Shown: in pieces, positions 11,855 to 23,110 of the stretch | Layout of the letters: every line of letters begins with the position of its first letter | Numbering within the stretch: the first letter of the stretch is position 1 | Assembly: GCA_963989385.1 (NCBI GenBank) | Contig: OZ022513.1 | Coordinates: 18,397,928-18,461,927 of the forward strand | Source of the DNA: Ctena decussata | Lineage: Eukaryota > Mollusca > Bivalvia > Lucinida > Lucinidae | Length of the DNA stretch: 64,000 nt | Direction of reading: 5' to 3' | Made by a program: the position numbers and the translations under genes | The notes under the pieces: generated by a model | What the model saw: only the letters and a program-made list of their open reading frames with translations | The model's database searches: none | Told to the model about the DNA's origin: nothing

Positions 11855-12060
11855 AAATATGTATATTTCTAAACCATGGGCAAGGCTAATAATTGCTTAA
11901 ATGTGGAATTGGTCTCGAACTGGAGTAGTTGTGCCAATCCCTTTATGCACCTCGAAAGCATAAATAATCAAAGAACCAAAATAATAGATCCGAACTCGTA
12001 AACGTAAGAAGCGTTGACAAATCCAATTTATTTTTTATATAAACACAGAGTGGACCGCTG

Positions 12061-13510
12061 TGAAGAGATATGCTATAAAATCTTTAGAAGCATTTCACAT
12101 GAATGGCACATACAAATGTATAACAGAAAAAAACGCGTTACGTGGTAAGTTTGAATATGCCCACGATTGATACAATCAAATTCCACTTCCCATTTGCAAC
12201 ACCGTAAGGTGAAAAGACTATAAATAGCACTTAAGAACATATGAGCCGCAACACAAGAAAACCAACAAAGTGGATGTGCGCCCAGCGCAGACTCAGATCA
12301 GCCTGGGCATCTGCCCAGTCTGATCAGAGACTTTGCTGTCCGCATGGAGGTAGTTTAGACCCTTAGCTACCTTTTAAGCGCCTAGGTAAGAGTCTGACCA
12401 GACTGAGCCGATGTCCAGGCTGATCTGAGTCTGCGCTGGGCGCACAACCACTTTGTTGGTTTTCTCGTGTCGTGGCTCAATTGGTAGATGGTACTTGCTC
12501 TGTGGCGACCGTGAATCATCAAAGTGCAGATTATGTATTTTCTTGTTTTTTGGGGTCATTGGGCTCATTCTGAGTCAGTTTGAAAATAGCATTCCACTGA
12601 AGCCGGTGCTTGTGGCATGATCAGTGTTGCAAAATCACATTGCTGCACATGGACACACCCATTTGAACCGAGTCTGCTATTTTCGTGTCTTTGATGCGTT
12701 CTTTTCTTCGAGAGAATCTGCATTTAGAACTTAGTTTATCTTCATTGTAGCTGGTGTTGTTTTGTATGCGGCCGCAAAAGTCGTCAAAAAAGCTTAAAAT
12801 ATAGTTTATGCTCCTTTCAGATAATGGGCTTCTGTGATAATAGGCTCATTCTGAGTCAGTTTGAAAATACAGTTCCGCTGAAGCAGGTGCTCGAGGGCGT
12901 GGACAGTGTTGTAATTTCACAATAAGTGCACACTAACAGTTTAAATAAGCGAGTCTGTCTGCTACTTTCGTTTGTTTGATATGTTCTTTGCTTCCAGAGG
13001 ATCTTGATTCAGAACTTGTTTTATCTACACTGCAGCTGGTGTTGTGCTGTGAGGCGGCCGTAAAGAGTCTCGCCGTACATCAAGAAAGTGGAAATTATAT
13101 ATTTGAAGAGATATGCTCTAAAATCATTCAAAGCATTTCACATGAATGACACGTAAATGTATAACAGAAAAATCGCTACGTGGTAAGTTTGAATATGCTC
13201 AAAATTATACAGTCGAATTCCACAACCCATTTGCCAACACCGAAAGGTTAAAGACTAAAATAGCTGTGACTTAAAAACTTATTTTATCTTCATGACAGCT
13301 GATGTTTTGCTCTGTGGCGGCCCTGAATATATGTTTTCTAGTCTTTTGGCATCATTGGGCTCATTCTGATTCAGTTTGAAAATAGAGTTCCACTGAAGCT
13401 GGTGCTAGGGGTCGTGATTAGTGTTGCAAAATCACATTGCTGCACACAAATACACTCAATTCAATCCAGTCTGCTATTTGCGTTTCTTTGATGTGCTGTG
13501 TTCTTTGCCT
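12061..13510. repeat. Segmental direct duplication of about 450 bp, with an extra partial copy
   Basis: Unit part 1 (12061-12238) starts GAAGAGATATGCT and includes GCATTTCACATGAATG, GTATAACAGAAAAA and ACGTGGTAAGTTTGAATATG. It reappears at 13104-13280. Unit part 2 (12479-12765) includes GGGCTCATTCTGAGTCAG, TTTGAAAATAG and GTTGCAAAATCACATTGCTG. It reappears at 12826-13066 and at 13281-13510. In the first copy the two parts are split by B element B4; in the last they are contiguous at about 13280. No protein is recognisable in the units. Confidence 0.75.
12243..12478. mobile_element. B-family foldback, copy B4
   Basis: Full-length but with mutated termini (GAGCCGCAACACAAG at the left). It sits inside one copy of a segmental duplication whose other copy lacks it. 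Flanks are not identical. A 64-codon minus-strand frame across it is a translation of the repeat, not a gene. Confidence 0.9.
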
Positions 13511-13584
13511 TCAGAGAACCGCATAATATTGTATGTGCTACATCTGCGAACAGCTTATATAACAAATTTCCACAGATAAGTAGG

Positions 13585-13798
13585 CTCGAGTCTGGTACTT
13601 GCGGACAGCGGGTAAATTTGGACCAACCATTGCAAACAGTAAAAATCCAGATGCTATGACTCATAATGAGATGTCTCATTAGGATGTTCACTGTTTGCCC
13701 TGTTAATTTTGCTTTAATTCCAGACAACTGACATATAAATGAAACAATGTCACTGTCCGAATTTACCTCCTGTCCGAATTTACCTGACTTGATCCTAG
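13585..13798. mobile_element. C-family foldback, copy C1
   Basis: Interrupted palindrome: GGACAGCGGGTAAATTTGG at the left, CCGAATTTACCTGACTTGA at the right, and a core where GAGATG and CATCTC-like arms meet. CAACTGACATATAAATGAAA is a diagnostic internal motif shared with C2-C4. A 113-codon minus-strand frame here is repeat sequence. Confidence 0.8.
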
Positions 13799-14043
13799 CC
13801 ATTAGTCGTTCGTCTCAGCTTTTTTTTTTCTTTTTCTTTTTTTTTTTTTTTGTTTTTGTTATTTAGCGTCGTTTATGAAAATAATGGACGAATATAGTTG
13901 CCTTAACACCGAGCAATGAGACTGCTAGAAGCCAGTTTAGAAGAAACAGTAGGTTTTCTCCAAAAGCTAGTTCCTTTCTATGTTTTGTTGCTTATCGACA
14001 AAGACGTTCACATTCTCTCTTTAGTTGAGATGCAATATCAGTG
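13799..14043. other. Low-complexity T-rich stretch and AT-rich DNA
   Basis: A pyrimidine tract of about 40 bases lies at 13818-13861. No gene was seen. Confidence 0.6.
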
Positions 14044-14318
14044 CATCATATGACGTCGCTGTTATTTAGTTGATAACGTCGTGTCATAAAAATCATATGG
14101 CAAACGTGTAGTAACACTTTGGCGCGTACAAGTAACGTCATTGACTATGTCCATGTCATCTAGAAATAATGTTCAGTTCGAAGGTGTTAAAATCCATTTT
14201 TAAACGGTCATATGATAAACAGAATCTTACACTCGTGGTCATTTCGTGTGAAATTTATGAAATGAGCCTCGTTTCATAAATTTCATATGAAATGACCACG
14301 AGCGTAAGATATTCTATC
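14044..14318 (+). mobile_element. D-family element, copy D2
   Basis: Begins GCATCATATGACGTCGCTGT and ends CGAGCGTAAGATATTCTAT. Its 3' part is a palindrome: TCATTTCGTGTGAAATTTATG mirrored by CATAAATTTCATATGAAATGA around GAGCCTCG. The 5' part is not palindromic. This asymmetric plan recurs in D3-D6. Confidence 0.8.
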
Positions 14319-14465
14319 TATGCTGATCTTGTGAAGATAAAGATTCAAAGAAACGTTAAATACACAGTATCATGCATCAACTGGACATTCTAGTATATAC
14401 ATATTTAAAAAACTGAAACATCGATGATTCGAATAATCGCTCACTTGCTACAAAAGAGTAATGAT

Positions 14466-14674
14466 AGAGTCGGGTAACTTCGGACAGCGGGTAAATTCGG
14501 ATATACCATATTAAACAGTAAAACTCCAGATGAGACGGTCCATAATGAGCCGTCTCATCAGGATTTTCACAGTTTGCCAAGTAAATTTTGTTTTATTTCC
14601 TAACAACTGACATATAAAGGAAATAATGCCACTGTCCGAATTTACCTGCTGTCCGAATTTATCTGACTTGACCC
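14466..14674. mobile_element. C-family foldback, copy C2
   Basis: Starts AGTCGGGTAACTTCGGACAG and ends CCGAATTTATCTGACTTGACCC. The core is AGATGAGACGG mirrored by CCGTCTCATC. It is the most regular copy of the family in this window. Confidence 0.85.
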
Positions 14675-14759
14675 TAATGATCGAGTTATTCGATTAATTG
14701 GCAAACCACTAGTGGTACTCAAATCAAACTCCATCATAGCAAACAATCTTTGAATCTTG

Positions 14760-14945
14760 AAATTTGAATGAAAGTGGTCAAAGTACCCATACCATAAGTC
14801 CGAACTCGCAGGTCATTTATACATATACAATTCCGGAATATTTAAGATACACAGACATGGACCCTAAAACAGAGGTGTGATCAGGTGCCCGCGGGTAGTA
14901 AGCATGACCTACCTATTATATAATACACCCGCTATATCTATGTAT
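14760..14945. repeat. Dispersed repeat P, copy 2 (inverted)
   Basis: Reverse-complement copy of 9541-9740 with many substitutions; see the motifs listed there. Confidence 0.6.
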
Positions 14946-15610
14946 CAGTGATAAAGTCAGTGAAAATGAAAGTCCGGTATTTGAAAGCTTAACTAAGCTT
15001 CGGCTGAGGCCATCAAATCGGAAATAAGTTTAGAAACGGCCACATTGTAGGGATTAACAAGGTCATGGTGTCTCCTATAAAAAATTTTAACTGTCGACAC
15101 AAGCGTTACTTTATGATAACCCTGTCTCAACAGTTTACTAGTGAGTAGCTTAGAAAGAAATATGATTTCGACCCAAAAGCACCAAAACAGCTGACGACAA
15201 TAAAAATCTTAAAGAGTTCCTTCAAGAGCAGAGCACAAATTCATGCCCAAAAACATTCAAGGAATGTCTCGTCCAAGCTATATCAAATAATTGATTCAAA
15301 TCCTAGAGGAAAACAGTGTAGATCCACACGAGACGGCTCATAATCAGATCTAGATCCACATTGTTCGCAAATTCAACATTTTTCGAATTCAGCGCCCTAA
15401 GGACTAACTATATTTAAAAAAACAATAGCACAATACTTGGTCTTGGAATAGAGGCAGTAAATATTGGATAGAAAAGAACATCTACCTCTATAAGCACACT
15501 CGAATATTTTCATAAGATGTCAGCCTAGACGAGAATACGTTTATACTTTATAATAGTTTATATGTTTCTCTCCTTTTTAGTTTCCCTTGGGTTTTACTGC
15601 CCTTTCAGAA
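14946..15610. other. AT-rich DNA with a repeat S fragment
   Basis: GTTCCTTCAAGAGCAGAG at 15217-15234 matches repeat S (48710-48910 and 57117-57300). GATCTAGATCCACA at 15350 resembles the hairpin core at 7974-8059. Nothing else was recognised. Confidence 0.45.
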
Positions 15611-15614
15611 ATAT

Positions 15615-15796
15615 TTCACTTATGATCGTTAAGCAACGGTTGCCATAACCCTATCTCCAGGGGGACACCCACCTGATCTGAAGTAAGCAGAACCTGGCTT
15701 TCTCACATGTGCGCAGGCCAAGGCTTATATCTAAGCGGTGAGAGAGCTAATGTCTAAGAGTTAGCGCTCTTACCCACTAGGCCACGGAGTCCCACT
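15615..15796 (-). mobile_element. tRNA-headed SINE fragment, minus strand
   Basis: On the minus strand the sequence opens TGGGACTCCGTGGCCTAGTG (an A-box-like GTGGCCTAGTGGGTA) and continues through a tRNA-like head. The body then contains AAGCCAGGTTCTGC and ends near GCAACCGTTGC. The head has drifted and there is no obvious tail. Confidence 0.55.
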
Positions 15797-15799
15797 TTG

Positions 15800-16880
15800 T
15801 TTGTTTCAGTGACACGTGTTCAAAAAAGAATGTATGCAATTAACTATTTAAGAGTGTATCATTCTACAAAACATTTTCCCAAAACAATATTTGAAACTCA
15901 TTAAAATAATATTGCAACAAAAATGAGATAATAAGACAATAAATCTAAATGGCACTGAAAGGGCATTTTGACAAAATGCAGGTAGGTTTTAGGTTAGATG
16001 CAAAACTAAGCTTCCATTAAATTTGCTTCGGATTCTTTTATTTCCTTGAGGAACCGTCTTACGTAGGTGTTTGACCCACTTGCCTTGTTTTACTATTCTT
16101 TCAAACAATGTCAGGAAATAAAGACTCTTATTTTATAAAGTGTCATTCTATTTAATTACCGACAAAGCCAATTGTGACAGATTTTACGTTGGCATCGAGT
16201 GGTTAGCTCGTTGAGCTGCAGTGATTTGTGTAATAGTCCTGCCCTCAGGGAAATCTCTTTGAGCTGATTAAACGGTTTGCTGTAATAGACGCGTAATAGT
16301 GTCATCAAAACAGATCATTCTGTACCATAGTATTCTTCGCAATGGGGCCGAACTTAACCCATTTATGAGGAGGAGAGTCTGCTACCTAACTTTTTGGACA
16401 AGTCGATTTTAATTTCATGAGTGTCAACTTAATCGATTGATTTCTTGTTTACTTAAGTCAAACTTGTATTAAGGGGTTATCAAGGGGGACATACAAAATT
16501 TGTGACCCAATAATGCGGGTTCATTCGCAATATATTTTGGTTCAAGGATCCGCAGAAATTGGGTGCTTGAGACGGGTGACTCCTTTGATAAAATTCCAAT
16601 GTTTAAAGCAAACAGTGCAGACACTCATTACGCGAAGCATGATGCGTCATCTATCTGGGACTGCACTGTTTTTAGTTTTCCCCTTTATGGTACACAAGGC
16701 AAAAATGGGCTAATGAATTGCTTGAATTACCCTAAATTTTCAACAAATGGACTAAAATACTGTCTAGCTGCTGGCAAAATTCCAAAGAATCTAATATAAA
16801 TAATGCCAGTAATCGGCTATGAAAAGAAAAGTTTTCATTTGACGAAATATATGAATGAACTTACACCATGAATATCTAAT
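15800..16880. other. AT-rich DNA, nothing recognised
   Basis: Two overlapping short frames at 16513-16799 (66 and 78 codons) have no recognisable domain. The core TTTAAAGCAAACAGTGCAG and GGGACTGCACTGTTTTTA (16603-16678) resembles a small interrupted palindrome. Confidence 0.45.
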
Positions 16881-16881
16881 T

Positions 16882-17162
16882 GGCCGCGTAGCGCAATCGG
16901 TAGGGCACCTGACTCATAAGTCAGAGGTCCTGGGTTCGAAACCCGGTCTGGCCACATACTTTCGTTTCTCCTTCCGCTGATTCAAGAAGGGTTCAAGAAG
17001 GGCAGTTGTCAGTTACTGGCGAAAGTATGTGCACTTAGTACTGGTTAACCGCTTTGGAGGTCTAAGCCTGCCCAGGAATAGTGTGGTTAGGGTAACTGAC
17101 CGTCCCGACATGACCATAGTTGTTTACCGCGGACGTTAAGCATCAAATCAATCAATCAATCT
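16882..17162 (+). mobile_element. Full tRNA-headed SINE with ATCA tail (SINE-1, copy 1)
   Basis: A tRNA-like head at 16882-16954 has an A box (TAGCGCAATCGGTAGG), a CAT anticodon-like loop inside CTGACTCATAAGTCAG, and a good B box (GGTTCGAAACC). It closes GGTCTGGCCA. The body follows: CCTTCCGCTGATTCAAGAAG, CAGTTGTCAGTTACTGG, GCACTTAGTACTGG, AACCGCTT, and CCGACATGACCATAG. The element ends GCGGACGTTAAGCAT plus CAAATCAATCAATCAATC. Related copies are at 62846-63110 (plus) and 29585-29845 (minus). A functional tRNA gene is unlikely because the acceptor stem is imperfect, the anticodon loop appears to have six bases, and the body is shared between copies. Such elements are moved by non-LTR retrotransposon enzymes; the partner here is unknown. 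Confidence 0.85.
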
Positions 17163-18600
17163 AATTATTGAGGAAAAAATCCGACACACCTGAAACAGGA
17201 AGAAAAAACTGAAGCTTATTATAAATCCGAACAGTATATCTGCAATAGCAAATCCTCTTTTCCGAATTTTAAATGTTGCGTTCAGATGGAACAAAACAGT
17301 TACACAAGCATAACAGCATTGAAAAAAAAAAACTTTTCTATTTAGAGCACGATTACGGAAATATTTTAAGTGCTTAATCCTTTTACTTATTTTTTTTAAT
17401 TATTATGATTTATTAATTTACTTGTATATATTATTATTGCCTACATTCCTGCATCATATTTTACACAGAGCTCCAGGTGGCGGGGCTTAAGTCCAAAAGC
17501 CTTGCCCTTGGACCCGAGCCTGTCTCTGCACCACGTTTCCTTTCGTAGATAGGCAATGGAATTGGTAGAGCTGCTGGCCTCAAACTGTACCCGTTCAATT
17601 TAAGAATAATTACTGTTTCAATCAGAACTGCTTAGATTTATCGCATGTGTACTTCAGCAAACTAACACCCACGTCGAGAAAAAAGTTATTACGATAGAAT
17701 GAAGTTTTAATTGTGAATCCCTACATGTCAACTATACCAATCTTTTACAGTAAATTTAAAGATAATTAAGTAACCGACAGGCCTTGAATGTCAATATCTG
17801 TCGCCCACAATAACCCCGTTTGCTCCTTAAAGCAAACGGGGTTCCCAATATTTTTTTTTCAAACTAGACTTTCAAATTGTTAATTCTTAAATCTAATCTT
17901 TATCATAACTATATAATTATTTTACAAAAAATGGGAGATTTTGCATTATAAAGTTTCTTTGCAAAAAAGGCCTTAATTCTCATATTACTAGGGAGTAAAA
18001 TATGGCTGTTGCAACTCCCGTATGTTTTTATTATAACATGTTGCCAATATATACTATCTTTAGAACAAAAGAAGCATAATTAAGTAATTTTGAATCGTAA
18101 ATCCGTTTTTTCCTGTTTGTTTCAACCACATATTATCAAAGTTTGGTAACTAGGCGTTTTGCTGGGTATAAATAGTTGAATGTTTATTTGCAATAATAAT
18201 GACATGCGTTGTGCATGCGAATAATTGACAACACAACTACTATTTTATTCATATATGCCAACAACTGTAGTAAATAACAAGTTTTCGCTATTTATTTGAT
18301 AATTACCAATAATATTCGAATTCTCACCCAGAGGCCAGTGGTACCGACTAAAATTTTCAAATTTTTTCCCGTTGTCAATGTATGTCGTCGACTGTTTTTT
18401 TTTTTTGTTGTTTTTTTTTTTCTTTTGCACTTGATCACCTTTACTGTCGCCCAAAGATAATTTGTTTCCCGTGCAAATAGTCCAACTTGCCCATTTAAGG
18501 ATAACAGGTAAAACAGGTAGTGAGTAGCCTCGGGCAATTATCCTCAGCTTTTGCAATACTTCAATGAGTATATTTCGTAATATTTCCTCAATCAAACAGT
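17163..18600. other. AT-rich DNA without recognised gene
   Basis: Contains one short perfect hairpin (see 17813-17846) and a poly-T/poly-A rich interval near 18393-18423. Two overlapping minus-strand frames at 18245-18595 (116 and 81 codons) contain lysine runs from that tract and no recognisable domain. Confidence 0.5.
17813..17846. repeat. Small perfect hairpin
   Basis: ACCCCGTTTGCT and AGCAAACGGGGT flank the loop CCTTAA. The isolated stem-loop has no neighbouring gene, so a regulatory role cannot be argued. Confidence 0.6.
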
Positions 18601-18700
18601 TGGTACGTGGCCGAGTGGGTTAATGGCAGCAATAGCGAATTCTTTTGATAATAAAGCAGTTTAGTGCGAGTTCGAAACTCAGGCAGTGACATTTTTTTTC
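18601..18700 (+). mobile_element. tRNA-like sequence (Ser/Leu type), probably a SINE head
   Basis: GGTACGTGGCCGAGTGGGTT is A-box-like, and GAGTTCGAAACTC lies at the B-box position with spacing long enough for an extended variable arm. It is followed by a T-run (ATTTTTTTTC), a possible Pol III terminator. Stem pairing is poor, so I read it as a decayed SINE head or tRNA pseudogene. Confidence 0.45.
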
Positions 18701-19082
18701 AAAGACTTTTTCTCAAGAGTTCTTACTTCCTTCGTATTTAATATTGTTACGCTGTTATTTTTATTCTTGTTCATTTTTTTTTTCTTTTTTTTCTTTTTAT
18801 CTTTTTATTTTGTATTATCATTTTTTTTCTTTGTCAGTTTTATTTTCTATCCTTACTAACTTGAATAGATATAACGCGATGGTATAATGACCGGTGAATA
18901 TTCTATTCTGCGGGTGTCACTGGTTCGATCTCAAGATTCAATCAGACATGCCGTCACGGCATTAAGACAGATTAAAATTATTTTACCAACTAGACAGCGT
19001 AAGCCTACTGGTATTTCGAAAGCGTCGGATCGAAATCTCAACATCAATTGCGAAAAAATAAGATTACCAAGCAGCCACATCA
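18701..19082. other. T-rich low-complexity and unrecognised DNA
   Basis: 18770-18845 is a T-rich tract. The 68-codon frame at 18887-19093 has no recognisable domain. Confidence 0.5.
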
Positions 19083-19160
19083 TGTTGAATTAACATTGAA
19101 CTAACGTTGAATCAACGTTGCGTCGACGTTGAATTAACGTTGAGTCGACATTGTTTCAAC
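19083..19160. repeat. 12 bp minisatellite (AACGTTGAATCA type)
   Basis: Six to seven diverged copies of a 12 bp unit: AACATTGAACTA, ACGTTGAATCA, ACGTTGCGTCG, ACGTTGAATTA, ACGTTGAGTCG, ACATTGTTTCA. Each unit contains the short palindrome AACGTT. Confidence 0.85.
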
Positions 19161-19277
19161 TTCGTGTGCTTAATGGGCAGGTATTTAGCACCTAGAAAAA
19201 AATAATAACCTCAAAAGCAAGAATATCAAACAAACACACACACAAAAAAAACAACAACAACAAAAAAAAAATACACA

Positions 19278-19352
19278 TGTGATTCGAACCTACGACCGGA
19301 CACAAACCAAGCTAGATGTTGGTAATCTGGTCCACTGAGCTACTTTGATTCG
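19278..19352 (-). mobile_element. tRNA-like SINE head, minus strand
   Basis: The minus strand reads AAGTAGCTCAGTGGACCAG (A box) then, about 40 bases on, GGTCGTAGGTTCGAATC (B box) and a poly-T stretch. Head pairing is weak, and the downstream A-rich region on the plus strand would be the SINE body or tail. Confidence 0.5.
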
Positions 19353-21765
19353 TGATTTATTCTGTGACATTTTAACCATTATAATATGGCCAGGCGTCCT
19401 AACTTATACAGGTAAGTACCTGTCACCCCTTTCAATGGTGCGTGCCATGTTTACACCAATGTTTGTCAATAACACATTATCGTTGAGCCACTGTACTTCA
19501 ATAACAGACTGATTGTGGAAGGAAGGAAAACACAGAAGTTGTTCCCTTTGTAGTAATGGCAATTCATTGTCAAGTTTTTAACATTACAATGAATGAAGTA
19601 TGAAGGCTTACATGACGTTAACGTTTTTCCCAATGAGCGTTTGATATCAATATTCGTGATATCGAAAACTGACTGTGTATTGTTTGCCATTTTACTGCAC
19701 CTTTTGGGCGCAGCTCTGCATTATTAAACCAAATTGTTCCATTTGTGGACAATTTAGGTAACTACATGTAAGGTGTCCTTTTTGTCGTTATTTTTTACGG
19801 TGTGCATTCTGAATGGCAGAGTCATTTTCAGTTGCCGAGTATTCCTATCGATTCTGTCGCTATAATCAATCTTACAGAAGACATTGCAACGTAAAGTCAC
19901 ATCGGTTTATTGATATTTAACTGCTAATCGTTGATCATACTCCCCATGATTGGCTGTTTACGACTAAAAATTGCATCTTTAACAGCTTTGATTAATCAGC
20001 ATGTGAAATAAAAGAATCCTGATATATGTTTGTTGCTAGGGCAAGAGGTTTTATGTCACGTAAACTGACGGGTTTGTCTTTCTTCTAAACCACAGCTGTA
20101 GGTATCACCTACACAGACAAACACACACGAAAATACTTGTGTACTTGTACTTCAAAGTATATAAATATCTTAGTCCAAGTGTACAGAAATGATGATCATA
20201 ATGATTCTGTACACTTTGACTAACGATGTTAATGTATTTTGAAATGTAATGCAAAAATTTGTAAAAAAAAAACAGCAAAAAAACAAAAAACAAAACAAAA
20301 ACAACAACAAACGTCATTACATATTTAACACCACTACTCCTCTTACCCGCAAACTTATGTTACACCACAATTCTAATAAAAATATAATAACTCATTTGAA
20401 AGAAAAAGTGGTTGATTATTTCGGTATCACAGATTAGCAACATACATGATAAAATAATTCAATGCAATGTCAAATATACATATAATCATTATTTAAAACA
20501 CAACTTGCAATGCTTTACGGCTTGCTAATCAATACCAAGTATGATACAAAAATGAGAAAGTGAGTTCTATTTCCATTGTGGTCCTAGAGTTTTGAAAGGC
20601 AAGCCGCAGTGAGTCACAGTGTCGTATAAATGTAGATAAATACAAAGAACAAATGCTCAGCACTAAAACAAAAAGGTTAACGCTTAAGAAATAGATTCAT
20701 GCGCACAAAACTTATTTAAACTAGCTTTTATACTTGTAAAGGTGACATAAAACTTAGATAAACTAGGTATCGAAAGAGTTAATTTTACAGCAAATTTAAA
20801 TCTATGAAATTCGTGTATATCCCGTATAGTTCCTGCCCATGCATTTTTCAACCGGATTGTCCTTTTGTTTCTCCTTTTATTTTCAACGATTCAAAAGTTT
20901 GGCATTAGGGGTCTGTTTGCTCTCTCTGAAATTTAATAACGTAAAGTGCTACAAAACTCATGACCTGGCATACATACGATAGCCAGTTGATTTCTGCTCA
21001 ATATGATATAAATTTTATTAGTTCAGCTAGCAACTCAAGAGTTTTGACCCACACATAAATATTTGTCCCGTGTGTAACTAAATTTCTGATGCATACTATT
21101 CCCACTGGAAAGAAATAAGTGATCATGGTTTTCAAACAATTATATCAATAAGCGGGGTAAGAAATTATGGTTAATTTTCTGACTTCTATTTGTTGTAGAA
21201 ATTAACAAATTTAGTCAAAGTTACTTTTGGGATAACTTTGAACCAAACCTTATTCAAGTACACATCATGCATGCAATATAAATATTAAAGACAAAGTAAT
21301 ATTGCGCTTTGATGGCTCGGTCATGTAACTTTTAATAAAATGGTAAACCACTTTTTTCGTTACACTCGGGCCGAAATTGCGCTGTTTTGAGTCATCATTT
21401 GCAGTATCTAAGTTAAGAAAGTATAACGTCGCACCACTTTCTAATAATCTGGCAATCAATAAAATGTACAAGAAGCTCTATTTCATCAGATACCTCAAGG
21501 AAAAGAAGATGGCTCATTATTATTGGAATTACTCAACCGTCCACCGTTGTTTGCAAGACTTCCGACCAAAACTATCGACCGTCGGCATGGAAAATGAAAA
21601 ACATCCAGTGTCTTTAAACTTAGAACCGTACGAATGTACTGAACTAGCAGAATTAAAATGATTGTTCATAATTGTTATAGAAAACTACCGGCCGTTCTAC
21701 CTTTAACCTGATTTTCTACAATAGCTTTTTCTGTCTTTGAATTTCGAGGTCGGCTTACGATAAAT
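19353..21765. other. AT-rich DNA, no recognised gene
   Basis: The longest frame is 94 codons at 21377-21661 on the plus strand, opening with TTG rather than ATG, with no domain I recognise. Others are shorter. The A-rich run at 20258-20310 generates overlapping lysine/asparagine frames. I see nothing that would support an exon. Confidence 0.5.
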
Positions 21766-22001
21766 GAGCCGCGACGCGAGAAAACCAACAATGTGGTCGT
21801 GCGTCCAGCGCAGACTCAGATCAGCCTGGGCATCCGCCCAGTCTGATCAGAGTCTTCGCTGTCCGCATGAAGGTAGCTTAGACCCTCAGTTACCCTTTGA
21901 ACGCAAAGCGGAGAGTCTGATCAGACTGGGCGAATGCCCAGGCTGATCTGAGTCTGCGCTGGAAGCACGACCACATTGTTGGTTTTCTCGCGTCGCGGCT
22001 C
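21766..22001. mobile_element. B-family foldback, copy B5
   Basis: Full-length copy with GAGCCGCGACGCGAGAAAAC terminus and AAAT on both flanks. The centre still shows GGTAGCTTAGACCCTCAGTTACC, the diverged loop of the family. Confidence 0.92.
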
Positions 22002-22013
22002 AAATGTTAAAGC

Positions 22014-22110
22014 GGTCAAAGTACCACAATAATAAGCCCGAACTATTGCTGCACCGACAAATCCGAAATATTTAGATACATAGATATAGACCCCCAAATG
22101 TAAGTTTGAT
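22014..22110. repeat. Dispersed repeat P, copy 3 (partial)
   Basis: GGTCAAAGTACCACAATAAT, AGCCCGAACT, CCGAAATATTTAGATACATAG and ATAGACCCCCAAA follow the order seen in 14760-14900. It abuts B5, which inserted at or near its edge. Confidence 0.55.
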
Positions 22111-22874
22111 CACCGTCACTGAAATTCAAAGCCTGAATGCAATCAGATAATTACCTAATAGTGTGCATAATGATGTAACGTATGGGCTTATTTTGCCAGT
22201 TTCTATATTAACCATATCAACTTCGAAATGTTGTGTCCAATTAAGATTCTATATACAGATTACTCATAGCAACGATTTATATTTATGTACATATGTTTAG
22301 GCCGGTCGATAGCAATTCATAGCTTATGTTATTTATGTTTATACCAAACAGACTGAAAATAAAATTTGTATTGTGTAATCTTGAAAAGCACTGCATTTGT
22401 TTAACATAACATCTTGAATCTTTTATCTAGTTTGCAGAAACACCAAACTGCATCGAATATATACTGTGACCGATCCATTAATGTGTTTCATTTTAAAGTA
22501 CTGCAATATATAATACAGATTCAGATATCAGACAACAGTTATGTATTTTGTTCTGTTAAAAACGATGTAGCCTACCGGTGACAGACAGATACATCATAAG
22601 CAGGATAAATTATGTCCAAAATCGGAAGTTAGAATTCCGACTGCTAGCATGTCTAGTGGCGTACAGTTACATCAATCATTTATGGCTGTACCTTGATATG
22701 TCAACCGTATTTCTTTGGCAATAAGACGGGGGTTTTCCCTTGCAAAACGATTCCAAAATCTTGATCCGTGGGATTGTTTAGAAGGGAAAATGCATCGCAT
22801 GGCAAAATGCCTAAGACTCATTTAAATATTTGAGATTATTCTAGAAAAATAAAGGTTTAGAGCCGAATATATAT
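22111..22874. other. AT-rich DNA
   Basis: GGGTTTTCCCTTGCAAAACGATTCCAAAATCTTGATCCGT-like text at 22731-22770 matches the tRNA-headed repeat at 59459-59600. Otherwise nothing was recognised. Confidence 0.45.
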
Positions 22875-23110
22875 GAGCCGCGACATGAGAAAACCAACAA
22901 TGTGGCTGTGCGCCCGGCGCAGACCCAGATCAGCCTGGGCATCCGCCCAGTCTGATCAGAGTCTTCGCTGTCCGCATGAAGGTAGCTTAGATCGTTAGCT
23001 ACCTTTTAAGCGCTTAGGGCAGACTCTGATCAGCCTGGGCGGATGCCCAGGCTGATCTGAGTCTGTGCTGGGCGCACAACTACATTGTTGGTTTTGTCGT
23101 GTCGCGGCTC
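22875..23110. mobile_element. B-family foldback, copy B6
   Basis: Full-length copy (GAGCCGCGACATGAGAAAAC ... GTCGTGTCGCGGCTC). ATAT lies on both flanks, consistent with a 4 bp duplication. A minus-strand 72-codon frame that runs into it is repeat translation. Confidence 0.92.

Noticed and set aside
16882..16954. Functional tRNA gene
   Set aside because: Good A and B boxes but a mismatched acceptor stem, a six-base anticodon loop, and a SINE body and tail directly attached and shared with two other copies.
17551..17600. tRNA-like head (GGTAGAGCTGCTGGCC)
   Set aside because: Only an A-box-like phrase; no B box or body.
17813..17846. Rho-independent terminator or histone-type 3' stem-loop
   Set aside because: No upstream gene, no T-run directly after the stem, and the sequence does not match the histone stem-loop.
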